A stretch of 64,000 nucleotides of DNA from Dysgonomonas sp. UBA5412 (GTDB taxonomy: Bacteria > Bacteroidota > Bacteroidia > Bacteroidales > Dysgonomonadaceae). The stretch is from positions 98,456 through 162,455 of the forward strand of contig DHNQ01000010.1 of the NCBI GenBank assembly GCA_002409595.1, in the 5' to 3' direction. This document shows, piece after piece, positions 27,142-34,839 of this stretch; within the stretch, counting starts at the first letter, position 1, and each line of letters begins with the position of its first letter. A program made the position numbers and the translations under genes. The notes below the pieces were generated by a model, which was not told where the DNA came from, did not search any database, and saw only the letters and a list, made by a program, of their open reading frames with translations.

Positions 27142-28761
27142 ATGAAGAAATACATATTAATCTTGATTTCAATCATAAGTATCGTTTCATGCGATGACTT
27201 TATCGAACACGAAGAACGAGGTGAACAAAATTTGGATAAATTCTTTACTAATACTCAAGAGTGTGAAAATTATATTAATGACCTATATCGCAGGGTACTT
27301 TTGCACTATGATTGGTGGCAACTGATAGCTCCGAAGATAACCAATGAGGCTGCTTCAGATGATGCGTGGATGGGTAATACAGGTCAGAGCCAAGAAGATC
27401 ATTATCCGGGTGCACATTATATGCTTACTCCAAGCCGTATGGGACGTTTAGGGACTATATATGAAAAACGGTATGAAAATATATTAGAATGCAATCAGGC
27501 TATACACCGCATACCCGAATCTCCTATTGGTCAAGATTATAAAGATAAATACATTGGAGAAGCTTTATTTCTCAGAGCTTATAACTATTTTGAATTAGTG
27601 AATAATTTTGGAGGAGTTCCTCTTGCATTAAAAGAATATAGTACTTCGGAACTAAATCTTGAAAGAGCGACAAAAGAGGAAGTTTATATAGCTATAGAGG
27701 AGGATTTGATTACTGCATGCCGATTACTTAAAGCTGATGCCGGCAAGCTTAATACAGAAAGAGGTAGAGCAAACAAATGGGCTGCACAAGCTTTGTTAGC
27801 CCGCACATACTTGTTTCACGGTAAATGGCAGGAAGCATATAATTATGCAGATAGTGTTATTGCTTCCGGAGCTTATTCTTTAGAACCGAATTTCTTGGAT
27901 ATGTGGAATCCTTTAGACCATCAATGTCCGGAATTCGTGTTTGAAACCGAAACAAGTTCAGTATCTGACAAAAGTTTAGGTAATCAAATCTGTACATATA
28001 CAGGAGCAAGAGGTGAAAAACAAGATAAATTTCCAAGCAATGACAAGAGTGATGTTTGGGATGGATGGGGATGGGGAGTTCCTACCAGCGATCTTGAAAA
28101 TTGTTATTTATCAGAAAAGGATGAGGTTCGCAGAAAATCTACAATTGCGACTTGGGGCGAACCAGTGTATGGAGATGAGGTGAATAACCCTAATTATTAT
28201 TTTGATTTAGATCAGAATAAATCAGGACGTATAATCAGAAAGTTTTATATTCCTGTTGCTGTAAGACGAACTTTGGTTAATAAACGGCAAAATGCTCCAT
28301 TAAATATGCCTATTATTCGCTTGGCAGAAATGTATTTGACAAGGGCGGAAGCTTCTTACTATTTGGGAAATATATCAAGTGCATTAGGTGATATTGATAT
28401 AGTTAGAAGCAGGGTTGGATTATCGCCGAAAAAAGGAACAGTGTCAGGAAAAGAAGTTCTTAAGGCAATATGGAAAGAAAGAAGAATGGAATTGGCTTTC
28501 GAAGGATTGAGATTATATGACATTCGTCGTCAGATTGACCCGGATACTAATAAGCCGATAATAGCCTCTTTATTTGGAGCTAATGGGACATTTGTTAGAT
28601 ATAATACTGTTACCTCAATAGATAAATATGAATTAGCTAATAAAGGAGAATTACAGAATAAAGGTATAAACTTTGATGCTGATAAACATTTACTCTGGCC
28701 GATACCTCAAACAGAGATTGATAGAAGTAATGGCATGGTGAAACAAAATCCTAATTATTAA
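27142..28761 (+). CDS. SusD/RagB-family surface glycan-binding lipoprotein
   Basis: A 539-residue lipoprotein that caps the SusC barrel and binds the incoming glycan. The signal peptide ends in a lipobox (ISIVSCDDF, Cys17) with two Asp after the Cys, an export signal for the cell surface in this phylum. SusD hallmarks follow: EARFLRA-like GEALFLRAYNYFELVNNFGG near residues 134-153, the TPR-like helices (WAAQALLARTYLFHGKWQEA), and the C-terminal pattern IIRLAEMYLTRAEASY, ERRMELAFEGLRLYDIRR and LLWPIPQTEID. It pairs with the SusC immediately upstream and ends with a terminator. Confidence 0.97.
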   Translation: MKKYILILISIISIVSCDDFIEHEERGEQNLDKFFTNTQECENYINDLYRRVLLHYDWWQLIAPKITNEAASDDAWMGNTGQSQEDHYPGAHYMLTPSRMGRLGTIYEKRYENILECNQAIHRIPESPIGQDYKDKYIGEALFLRAYNYFELVNNFGGVPLALKEYSTSELNLERATKEEVYIAIEEDLITACRLLKADAGKLNTERGRANKWAAQALLARTYLFHGKWQEAYNYADSVIASGAYSLEPNFLDMWNPLDHQCPEFVFETETSSVSDKSLGNQICTYTGARGEKQDKFPSNDKSDVWDGWGWGVPTSDLENCYLSEKDEVRRKSTIATWGEPVYGDEVNNPNYYFDLDQNKSGRIIRKFYIPVAVRRTLVNKRQNAPLNMPIIRLAEMYLTRAEASYYLGNISSALGDIDIVRSRVGLSPKKGTVSGKEVLKAIWKERRMELAFEGLRLYDIRRQIDPDTNKPIIASLFGANGTFVRYNTVTSIDKYELANKGELQNKGINFDADKHLLWPIPQTEIDRSNGMVKQNPNY

Positions 28762-28788
28762 TAGTTTATTATTTGTATTTTATCATAT

Positions 28789-28829
28789 ACAGCAGTTTAC
28801 TTGTTTTAGAGTAGACTGCTGTTATTTTT
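28789..28829 (+). terminator. Rho-independent terminator after susD
   Basis: ACAGCAGTTTAC (28789-28800) pairs with GTAGACTGCTGT (28811-28822), with one mismatch, followed by TATTTTTG. It ends the plus-strand utilization locus. Confidence 0.8.
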
Positions 28830-28873
28830 GTTTCCTTGTTAATATAATATTATAGCAAAAATAAATCAATAAA

Positions 28874-28906
28874 AAAGAGGCTGTCCCTAGCATAAAAACA
28901 ACCTCT
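28874..28906 (-). terminator. Terminator of the B12-locus operon
   Basis: On the minus strand AGAGGTTGT pairs with ACAGCCTCT and is followed by a T-run. It lies 22 bases beyond the stop of the last gene of the minus-strand operon. Confidence 0.75.
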
Positions 28907-28928
28907 TCTGAAAGTACTAATTCTGTTT

Positions 28929-29858
28929 TTAATTTATTCTTTGTACAGAAAGTTTATCTAAACAAAAGTATGCTGCAGTATTCATTCCAAACTCTCCACT
29001 ATCTGATGAAGCCATCTGAAATATTAAATATTTCACATTGCCCAATCCTATAAGTTGACCTGCGTTTACAGTGATCCAGTTTTCAGATTGTGTTAATGTA
29101 CCACCTGTATTTTTTGCTAAGGTGACAGTTACTTTATTCGAAGTAATAGTATTGTTAGCTTTTACTCCGTAAATATATAATTCGAATGAATCTCCGTTCC
29201 GATTTAGAGGACGAGCAAATCCATCTCCTGAAATATTGCCATAAAATGGCCAAGGGTGATTTGCTATTTTCAGACCTCGAATCTGATATGAGCCAGTATT
29301 TCCTATTTTCACCCAATTTGAGTAGGTTGACTCGCTAAATGTCTTACCGGCAGGGTTTTTAGGATCCATGTAGCTAGACCAATAACTAACAAGAAATGGA
29401 TCGCCAGAAGTCCCCGGTTTACCCGGTGTTACAGATCCGGCTGTATTGACTCCACTACCCGGCATACATCCCCATTGGTGAGCAACCCATCCATCAGAGC
29501 TACCCGGAGCACCATAATTAGTAATGTCATTTACATTGGATACAGTAAATCCATCCCAATAGCTATATTGATCAAACATAGAACTATGAGAGAATGTAAA
29601 TATATCACTAACTACATTGGTGCTAGGGGTGTAGGTATTAGCCCAGTATTTACCTCCGGTAGTGGTTATGCCTCCAACTAATAAATCGTTAGTTAGGTTT
29701 AAGGTGGTAACTGTTCCTACAGCAGGATCGGTCACACTTTTTAGAGATGAGGACGGTTTGGAGACAAGAGTGTTGTCTTCCATGCTGTCAAACTCACTGC
29801 TACAAGACACAAAGCCCAATAGCAAACTTACTACGAAAAAATAAAATAGTTTTTTCAT
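28929..29858 (-). CDS. DUF4465-type lipoprotein, last gene of the B12-regulated operon
   Basis: A 309-residue predicted surface lipoprotein: signal peptide and lipobox LLLGFVSCSSEFDSMEDN, with acidic residues after the Cys. The mature part has the DUF4465 look: a line with YWDGFTVSNVNDITNYG, GWVAHQWGCMPGSG, PFLVSYWSSYMDP, KIGNTGSYQIRGLKIANHP, then FELYIYGVKAN and a C-terminal MNTAAYFCLDKLSV. This is probably a jelly-roll binding domain. It starts 58 bases after the neighbouring lipoprotein gene and precedes the operon terminator, so it is likely under the cobalamin riboswitch. Corrinoid binding is suggested by context only; the family assignment is from memory of the pattern. Confidence 0.75.
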   Translation of the reverse strand: MKKLFYFFVVSLLLGFVSCSSEFDSMEDNTLVSKPSSSLKSVTDPAVGTVTTLNLTNDLLVGGITTTGGKYWANTYTPSTNVVSDIFTFSHSSMFDQYSYWDGFTVSNVNDITNYGAPGSSDGWVAHQWGCMPGSGVNTAGSVTPGKPGTSGDPFLVSYWSSYMDPKNPAGKTFSESTYSNWVKIGNTGSYQIRGLKIANHPWPFYGNISGDGFARPLNRNGDSFELYIYGVKANNTITSNKVTVTLAKNTGGTLTQSENWITVNAGQLIGLGNVKYLIFQMASSDSGEFGMNTAAYFCLDKLSVQRIN

Positions 29859-29916
29859 GCTTTTAAGTTTTAAATTTTTGTGTATAAAAAGGATTTGCTC
29901 CGAAGAGTCTTCTTCT

Positions 29917-31128
29917 TTAATTCTCTAATACCAAATTGATGTCTTCTACATATTTGAATACAGAGGTTAGATAACCCCAATCTCCGATTGCATTGAATGT
30001 AGGTACATATACTTTTACAAAGTCTATACCCGGTAGATAAACTTTTTTTCCATTTTTATCTACTGCCCAACTGATATCAATGCGAGAATCTTTAATTCCT
30101 CCATATCCCCATCCGAATGTGCCTACATTCCATGATGTTTGTTCTCCATCGCTTACATCCTTTATCGGAATTGCAAGCTTTGTACCTTGCAAAGTATAGC
30201 TGTCAGCTTTCCATGCTGGATAGTAATCACTATACATTCCCATAGATGTCTGGGCAATGTATCCGACTTCATCCTTGTTAGATGTCCATTTCAGATATTC
30301 TATATCGTATTCCCAGCTATGAGTTCCGGCAATAGGTGATTTTCCTGCTTGAGGTCTGGAATAAGTGATTTCATAATTTTTTATAGTTGTTGATTTATGA
30401 TATTCGCTTCCTGCTATTTCATACCATTCGTCAGGATCGGCCATTCCGTTTTTGTTTGCGTCATAAGCCACCATTATAGCAGCAGGAGAGGTGAATTTTT
30501 TCATATCAGCAAGAGACATATCCATCTCAACAATAAAATCTCGTTGACCATATGTATTGATAACGGTATGATCAAATTTGGTTATAATATATCCTCCAAA
30601 CGTTCCTAAATAAATTCCAGATTCATTTATCATAGCATCTTGAATTTGAGCTAATAGATCCGTTTCGTCGGTAGCAAATATACCACTCCACTGTAAAGAA
30701 AAGTCGGGTGCAGGATTATATTCTATTACAGTATTTGCTCTATTCAAGAACTGATTGTTGTTTGCAGATACTGTTACCGTTGTTGATGCTTTTTCAATGG
30801 TTTCGCCACAAGTAACAGTCAGTCCAACAGTGTATTTTCCTGATTGGGGAGAAATGAACTGTAATTTCTTTTGATCGCTGATAATTGAATCTTTATTTTC
30901 TAGGACAACAGACCATTGGTAAGATGTAACGATGTCACCATCTCCTCCATTTTTGATATCTATTGTCGGATCAATTTCTACGATGTTATATCTTTTCACC
31001 TCAAAAGAAGATGCCAGATTGATGTCTATGGAAGGTGCGACTACGGGTGGAATTATGGGATTGTCATCGTCGCTGCTACAAGAATAAATAAAAATGAAAG
31101 AGAGTAATAGCAATATATATTTTTTCAT
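29917..31128 (-). CDS. Surface lipoprotein of the B12 locus, paralog 1 (PKD-like plus C-terminal binding domain)
   Basis: 403 residues. The lipobox is FIFIYSCSSDDDN, with three Asp after the Cys, pointing to surface display. A PKD/Ig-like domain comes first (SYQWSVVLENKDS, SGKYTVGLTV), then a globular domain with the shared motifs FGGYIITKFDHTVINTYGQR, VAYDANKNGMADPDEWYEI (a DxNxNGxxDxDE calcium-loop-like stretch) and ISWAVDKNGKKVYLPGIDF. This copy has lost the VPAPG motif of its two siblings (it has EYNPAPDF). Its start overlaps the stop of paralog 2 by 4 bases. Such proteins often accompany BtuB/BtuG genes; a role in cobalamin capture is inferred. Confidence 0.8.
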   Translation of the reverse strand: MKKYILLLLSFIFIYSCSSDDDNPIIPPVVAPSIDINLASSFEVKRYNIVEIDPTIDIKNGGDGDIVTSYQWSVVLENKDSIISDQKKLQFISPQSGKYTVGLTVTCGETIEKASTTVTVSANNNQFLNRANTVIEYNPAPDFSLQWSGIFATDETDLLAQIQDAMINESGIYLGTFGGYIITKFDHTVINTYGQRDFIVEMDMSLADMKKFTSPAAIMVAYDANKNGMADPDEWYEIAGSEYHKSTTIKNYEITYSRPQAGKSPIAGTHSWEYDIEYLKWTSNKDEVGYIAQTSMGMYSDYYPAWKADSYTLQGTKLAIPIKDVSDGEQTSWNVGTFGWGYGGIKDSRIDISWAVDKNGKKVYLPGIDFVKVYVPTFNAIGDWGYLTSVFKYVEDINLVLEN

Positions 31129-32360
31129 TTTCTTAAATTTTTTAAATTATACTTTTCTAAAATATGAAGGTCTGCGGCTCCGGCAAATTTGGTTGTAATA
31201 GTTGTTTGGTAAGTTCCATATCTGAGAATATCATTTGCACAAACGCAATTAACAACTTTAATGAAATCTATGCCGGGTAGATGAATCTTATTCCCATTTT
31301 TATCTATTGCCCAATCAATATCTATATCCGGATCTTTAGCATTGACATAACCCCAATCGAAAGGCTCATATATCCATAATGTATATTGCCCCGGTACAGA
31401 TGGTTTTATGTTAAAATGAATTTTTTTACCTGTAAATTTAAATTGATCTTGCTTGATCCATGAAGGACATAATTCTTTTTTCCCTTTATACAGAGCCATA
31501 TAATAGGATTCGCCTGTACTATTTTCGCAATATACATTTTCCCGATCTAGGAAACTATCATTGGGGCCAATCTGTACGGGTGGTTTATTTGCCGCAGGAC
31601 GGTTGTAAATAACAGAGAAGTTTTCGGTAATACTATCCGGATTATGGTTACTGCCTTTTATTTCATACCATTCGTCATCATCCGGTTTTCCGTTTCCATT
31701 TTTATCATAGGCAACGAATATCAATCCCGGTGCAATCGCTTCATTAAAAAGGTATTCGTTGATTCCATATACCCTGAAATCTTTTTTCCCGGGAATATTT
31801 ATTACTGTGTGGTCAAAGCCTACTACGACCGATCCGCCAAAGCTTCCCAAGTCGAGTAAATATCCTACGCTGGTATCATCTATTCTTCCTAGGGCTATTT
31901 TCATTACATCGTCTTTGGTATAACCATCCTCTTTGTAACAATCATTGGCTAAAGTACCGGGTGCAGGAACAAAATCATACATCGCAGTTATGTATGGTGA
32001 ATATTGAGATGTTTCTTTATTTACATTTATAACAAAGTCTTTGCTTCCACCTTCGTTTCCTTTTGCAACTCTTAGTTTAATATTATATGCACCTTCTTGC
32101 AATGCTATAAATTCGAGACTAGGGCTTGTAGATAAAATAGAATCTGTTATATCATTAACTGGATTTTTGGTTAATATCCATTGATACGAACCATCAGACA
32201 CTGTTTGTGGGGTAATGGTTAAAATTTTACTTGAGGCAACATTATAGTTGTCTTCAAGAGTGATACTGATACTGTCTGTATCATTTTTGTCATCATCGCT
32301 ACAACTTGTTATCCCATAACACAGAATTGGGATTAATAAGTATAGAATTCTCTTTTTCAT
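31125..32360 (-). CDS. Surface lipoprotein of the B12 locus, paralog 2
   Basis: 411 residues with lipobox ILCYGITSCSDDDKNDTD, strongly acidic after the Cys. The N-terminal Ig/PKD-like domain (GSYQWILTKNPVND, EGAYNIKLRVAKG) is followed by YDFVPAPGTLANDCY, FGGSVVVGFDHTVINIPGKK, VAYDKNGNGKPDDDEWYEI and IDIDWAIDKNGNKIHLPGID. The Asp/Asn-rich loop looks like a calcium site. A GPNDSFLDRENVYCE insert and several cysteines (VNCVCAND near the end) distinguish it from its siblings. It is 20 bases downstream of paralog 3 and overlaps paralog 1 by 4, so all three are co-translated. Function inferred from context only. Confidence 0.8.
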   Translation of the reverse strand: MKKRILYLLIPILCYGITSCSDDDKNDTDSISITLEDNYNVASSKILTITPQTVSDGSYQWILTKNPVNDITDSILSTSPSLEFIALQEGAYNIKLRVAKGNEGGSKDFVINVNKETSQYSPYITAMYDFVPAPGTLANDCYKEDGYTKDDVMKIALGRIDDTSVGYLLDLGSFGGSVVVGFDHTVINIPGKKDFRVYGINEYLFNEAIAPGLIFVAYDKNGNGKPDDDEWYEIKGSNHNPDSITENFSVIYNRPAANKPPVQIGPNDSFLDRENVYCENSTGESYYMALYKGKKELCPSWIKQDQFKFTGKKIHFNIKPSVPGQYTLWIYEPFDWGYVNAKDPDIDIDWAIDKNGNKIHLPGIDFIKVVNCVCANDILRYGTYQTTITTKFAGAADLHILEKYNLKNLRK

Positions 32361-32380
32361 AATAAATTATTAATAGGTTT

Positions 32381-33673
32381 TTAATTCGTTTCTCTAGTAG
32401 GGATATCTTCGCCTTTTATATGTAGATCGGTCGCACCCATAATCTCGGTCGATGTTTCTCCAAGCCATCCACACTGTTGATTAAGTCCGTTGTACACTTT
32501 GATAAAGTCTATTCCGGGTAGATGAACCTTATTTCCGTTGGAGTCTATCGCCCAATCAATATCAATGGCAGATTCTATATCTGTATTTGGAGCATTGTCT
32601 GCATATCCGTATGCAAAAGCATATTGTACAAAATAGCTGCCTGTCCCACTTTCATCTACAGCATTATCAGGTAGCCGGGTTCCCTTGAAAGTCATCGTTT
32701 GCTTGTCATTCAGCCATCTAGGCCAATAATCCAAAGAATGGTTATAGGCATTGTTCTGCCACATATAGCTGGTCGTATTCTTATTGTCTTCCCACTTTAT
32801 ATATTCTATATCAGTAAACATAACAGTACCTGTTCCTCCTCCCGGTACAGGTTTTTTATTCGGGTCGGGTTTGTGATATGTTATTTCATAGTTGAATATT
32901 GTTTCTTTCATATCGTGAGCAGCACCTTTTATTTCGTACCATTCGTCATCGGGTAAACCATTACCATTCTTATCGTATGATACCATTATCACTCCGGCTT
33001 CGCTACTTCCTCCTCTGGTAGGAGCATTGGGGTTTGGATTCTTATCAGCCCAAAAGGCATTACCTAATACTCTGAAGTCTCTTTTACCTTTTACGTTAGC
33101 GATAGTATGGTCGAAGCCAAAAACAACATATCCGCCAAAGCCTCCTAAAGAAATAAGTGTTCCTTGCTCTTTAGCCAGATAATCGTTTGTCCGGCGTAAT
33201 ATTGTCTCGTAAGAATCTCCGTTATTTGCGGGAGGTAGATCATTGATAAATTGTCCGGGTGCAGGAACAAAGTCATAAACTTTATTTATATAGTATTTGT
33301 ATGCTTTAGACTCTTTATCTACTTTGATGATAGCTTCTTTAGATAATGTCTTACCATTATCTGTAATCTGGAGCTTTAACTTATACTCTCCACTCTGAGT
33401 AGCTATAAAAAGAGGTTTCTCTTTGTTTGTATTTTGTATAGAATATGTATTATTGGGGGCACTTGTTACAGTCCAAGAGAAGATTGCATTATTAGATACT
33501 GAGACTTTAGGATCTACTTCTGTAATTTTACATCTGTTTATGGTATACGTAACACTTTCATTCCCATTAGGATCAGGTGGAAGTATGGGATCTTCACCAT
33601 TATCATTACTACAAGATGCGGCTGTCAGTAGACAAAGTATTGATAATATCAATTTAAAAATATTTTTATTCAT
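32381..33673 (-). CDS. Surface lipoprotein of the B12 locus, paralog 3
   Basis: 430 residues, the longest of the three copies. Signal peptide and lipobox CLLTAASCSNDNGEDP. An Ig/PKD-like domain (IFSWTVTSAPNNTYS, SGEYKLKLQITDNG) leads into the shared domain: VYDFVPAPGQFINDLPP, FGGYVVFGFDHTIANVKGKR, FRVLGNAFW, MVSYDKNGNGLPDDEWYEI and IDIDWAIDSNGNKVHLPGID. It retains every motif of the family and may be the ancestral form. It follows btuG by 26 bases. I recognise the type as the PKD-domain cell-surface proteins found beside Bacteroidetes TonB receptors; corrinoid binding is a hypothesis. Confidence 0.8.
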   Translation of the reverse strand: MNKNIFKLILSILCLLTAASCSNDNGEDPILPPDPNGNESVTYTINRCKITEVDPKVSVSNNAIFSWTVTSAPNNTYSIQNTNKEKPLFIATQSGEYKLKLQITDNGKTLSKEAIIKVDKESKAYKYYINKVYDFVPAPGQFINDLPPANNGDSYETILRRTNDYLAKEQGTLISLGGFGGYVVFGFDHTIANVKGKRDFRVLGNAFWADKNPNPNAPTRGGSSEAGVIMVSYDKNGNGLPDDEWYEIKGAAHDMKETIFNYEITYHKPDPNKKPVPGGGTGTVMFTDIEYIKWEDNKNTTSYMWQNNAYNHSLDYWPRWLNDKQTMTFKGTRLPDNAVDESGTGSYFVQYAFAYGYADNAPNTDIESAIDIDWAIDSNGNKVHLPGIDFIKVYNGLNQQCGWLGETSTEIMGATDLHIKGEDIPTRETN

Positions 33674-33699
33674 TTATAGTTTATTTTAGAGTTATATAT

Positions 33700-34839
33700 T
33701 CATTCTTTATATACAAAAGCAAAGTGTCCGGGTATATTTCCCGCGGGAGTTTTCCATTTCATCATTCCATCCGGGGTGAAGCAATATAAATATCCTGTTA
33801 CAACATAGTTTTGGGCATCGCAAATATATATTTCTTTGGTTTCGGGATTGACTTGTAGTCCATAAGGGATCATTATTTGTTTATCTGTTCCGTCCTTTAT
33901 GATTTTATCGCTGACAGGTTGTTTGGTCTGGGTATTAAGTATACCGTAAGTGATAGAGTTACTATTGGTTATATAGCTCCAAGCGACACTATAATAATAG
34001 AGTGAATCTCCAACCATACACATTTCCATAACAGGTATATCCAACTGTTTGGTTACTTTGTCTGTCTTACTATCTATCACAAACAAATTGGGCGGAGTGT
34101 CGTAATAGTCGCCACGAGAACTTACATATATATCACCACGTTTGTCGATAGCCATGCGCAATAAGTTGATACCTACATCTATTTTTTTTGTTTCGGTAAA
34201 CGTTTCCAAATCAACGACTGACACTGTATGATCGTAGTTAGGTACTCTATAACCTCCAGAATTGGCGACATATAGCTTTCCATCGTTTACAACCATCTCT
34301 TCGGGCTGGTAACCGACTGTTACTTTTCTTGTTATTTCTAGGGTTGTGGTATCTATCTCGGCAACAAATCCGATTTCTGCATTTGGATCTATTGCCACGG
34401 GACCGGCATATGAGCTTACGTATGCTTTGTCTTTATAGAAAGCCAGATAGCGGCAGTTAGGTATATCAATTTTTTTTATTCGTTTACCTGTCCATTTGTC
34501 CATCACTTCTACCTTATTCGAACAGTTTATTACCGCATATAGCTTTCCTCCATATATTTTAAGGTCATTACCGACATCTCCGAGCTCTTTTACTACATTT
34601 GGATTCCGTTCAGAATATATATCTTGAGTATAAATACCAGTCCGATAGTTGAACATATCAAGGCTTGCTCTATTCATACCCATATTACCCTCGTTGAGTA
34701 AATAGAATCCTTCAATATTCCCATCCAAGCGAGGCTCTGTGACTAATGTGTCGGACGAGAGAAAGATCATCTCGTCTTCTCTACAACTCAATGTAAGGAG
34801 TAAAATGATAGTTAATAATATAGGAATATATTTTCTCAT
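33700..34839 (-). CDS. btuG: BtuG-like surface cobalamin-binding beta-propeller lipoprotein
   Basis: 379 residues with lipobox LLLTLSCREDEM, acidic after the Cys. The mature protein is a YncE/DUF5074-type seven-bladed propeller: repeated blade lines such as GKLYAVINCSNKVEVMD, DKAYVSSYAGPVA, GKLYVANSGGYRVPNYDHTV, GDIYVSSRGDYYDTPPNLFV and KEIYICDAQNYVVTGYLY. In Bacteroides thetaiotaomicron BtuG is such a propeller, binds vitamin B12 with very high affinity at the cell surface and sits on BtuB as a lid. Here it overlaps the BtuB-like gene by four bases and is under the same cobalamin riboswitch, which strongly supports the same role. Confidence 0.9.
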   Translation of the reverse strand: MRKYIPILLTIILLLTLSCREDEMIFLSSDTLVTEPRLDGNIEGFYLLNEGNMGMNRASLDMFNYRTGIYTQDIYSERNPNVVKELGDVGNDLKIYGGKLYAVINCSNKVEVMDKWTGKRIKKIDIPNCRYLAFYKDKAYVSSYAGPVAIDPNAEIGFVAEIDTTTLEITRKVTVGYQPEEMVVNDGKLYVANSGGYRVPNYDHTVSVVDLETFTETKKIDVGINLLRMAIDKRGDIYVSSRGDYYDTPPNLFVIDSKTDKVTKQLDIPVMEMCMVGDSLYYYSVAWSYITNSNSITYGILNTQTKQPVSDKIIKDGTDKQIMIPYGLQVNPETKEIYICDAQNYVVTGYLYCFTPDGMMKWKTPAGNIPGHFAFVYKE

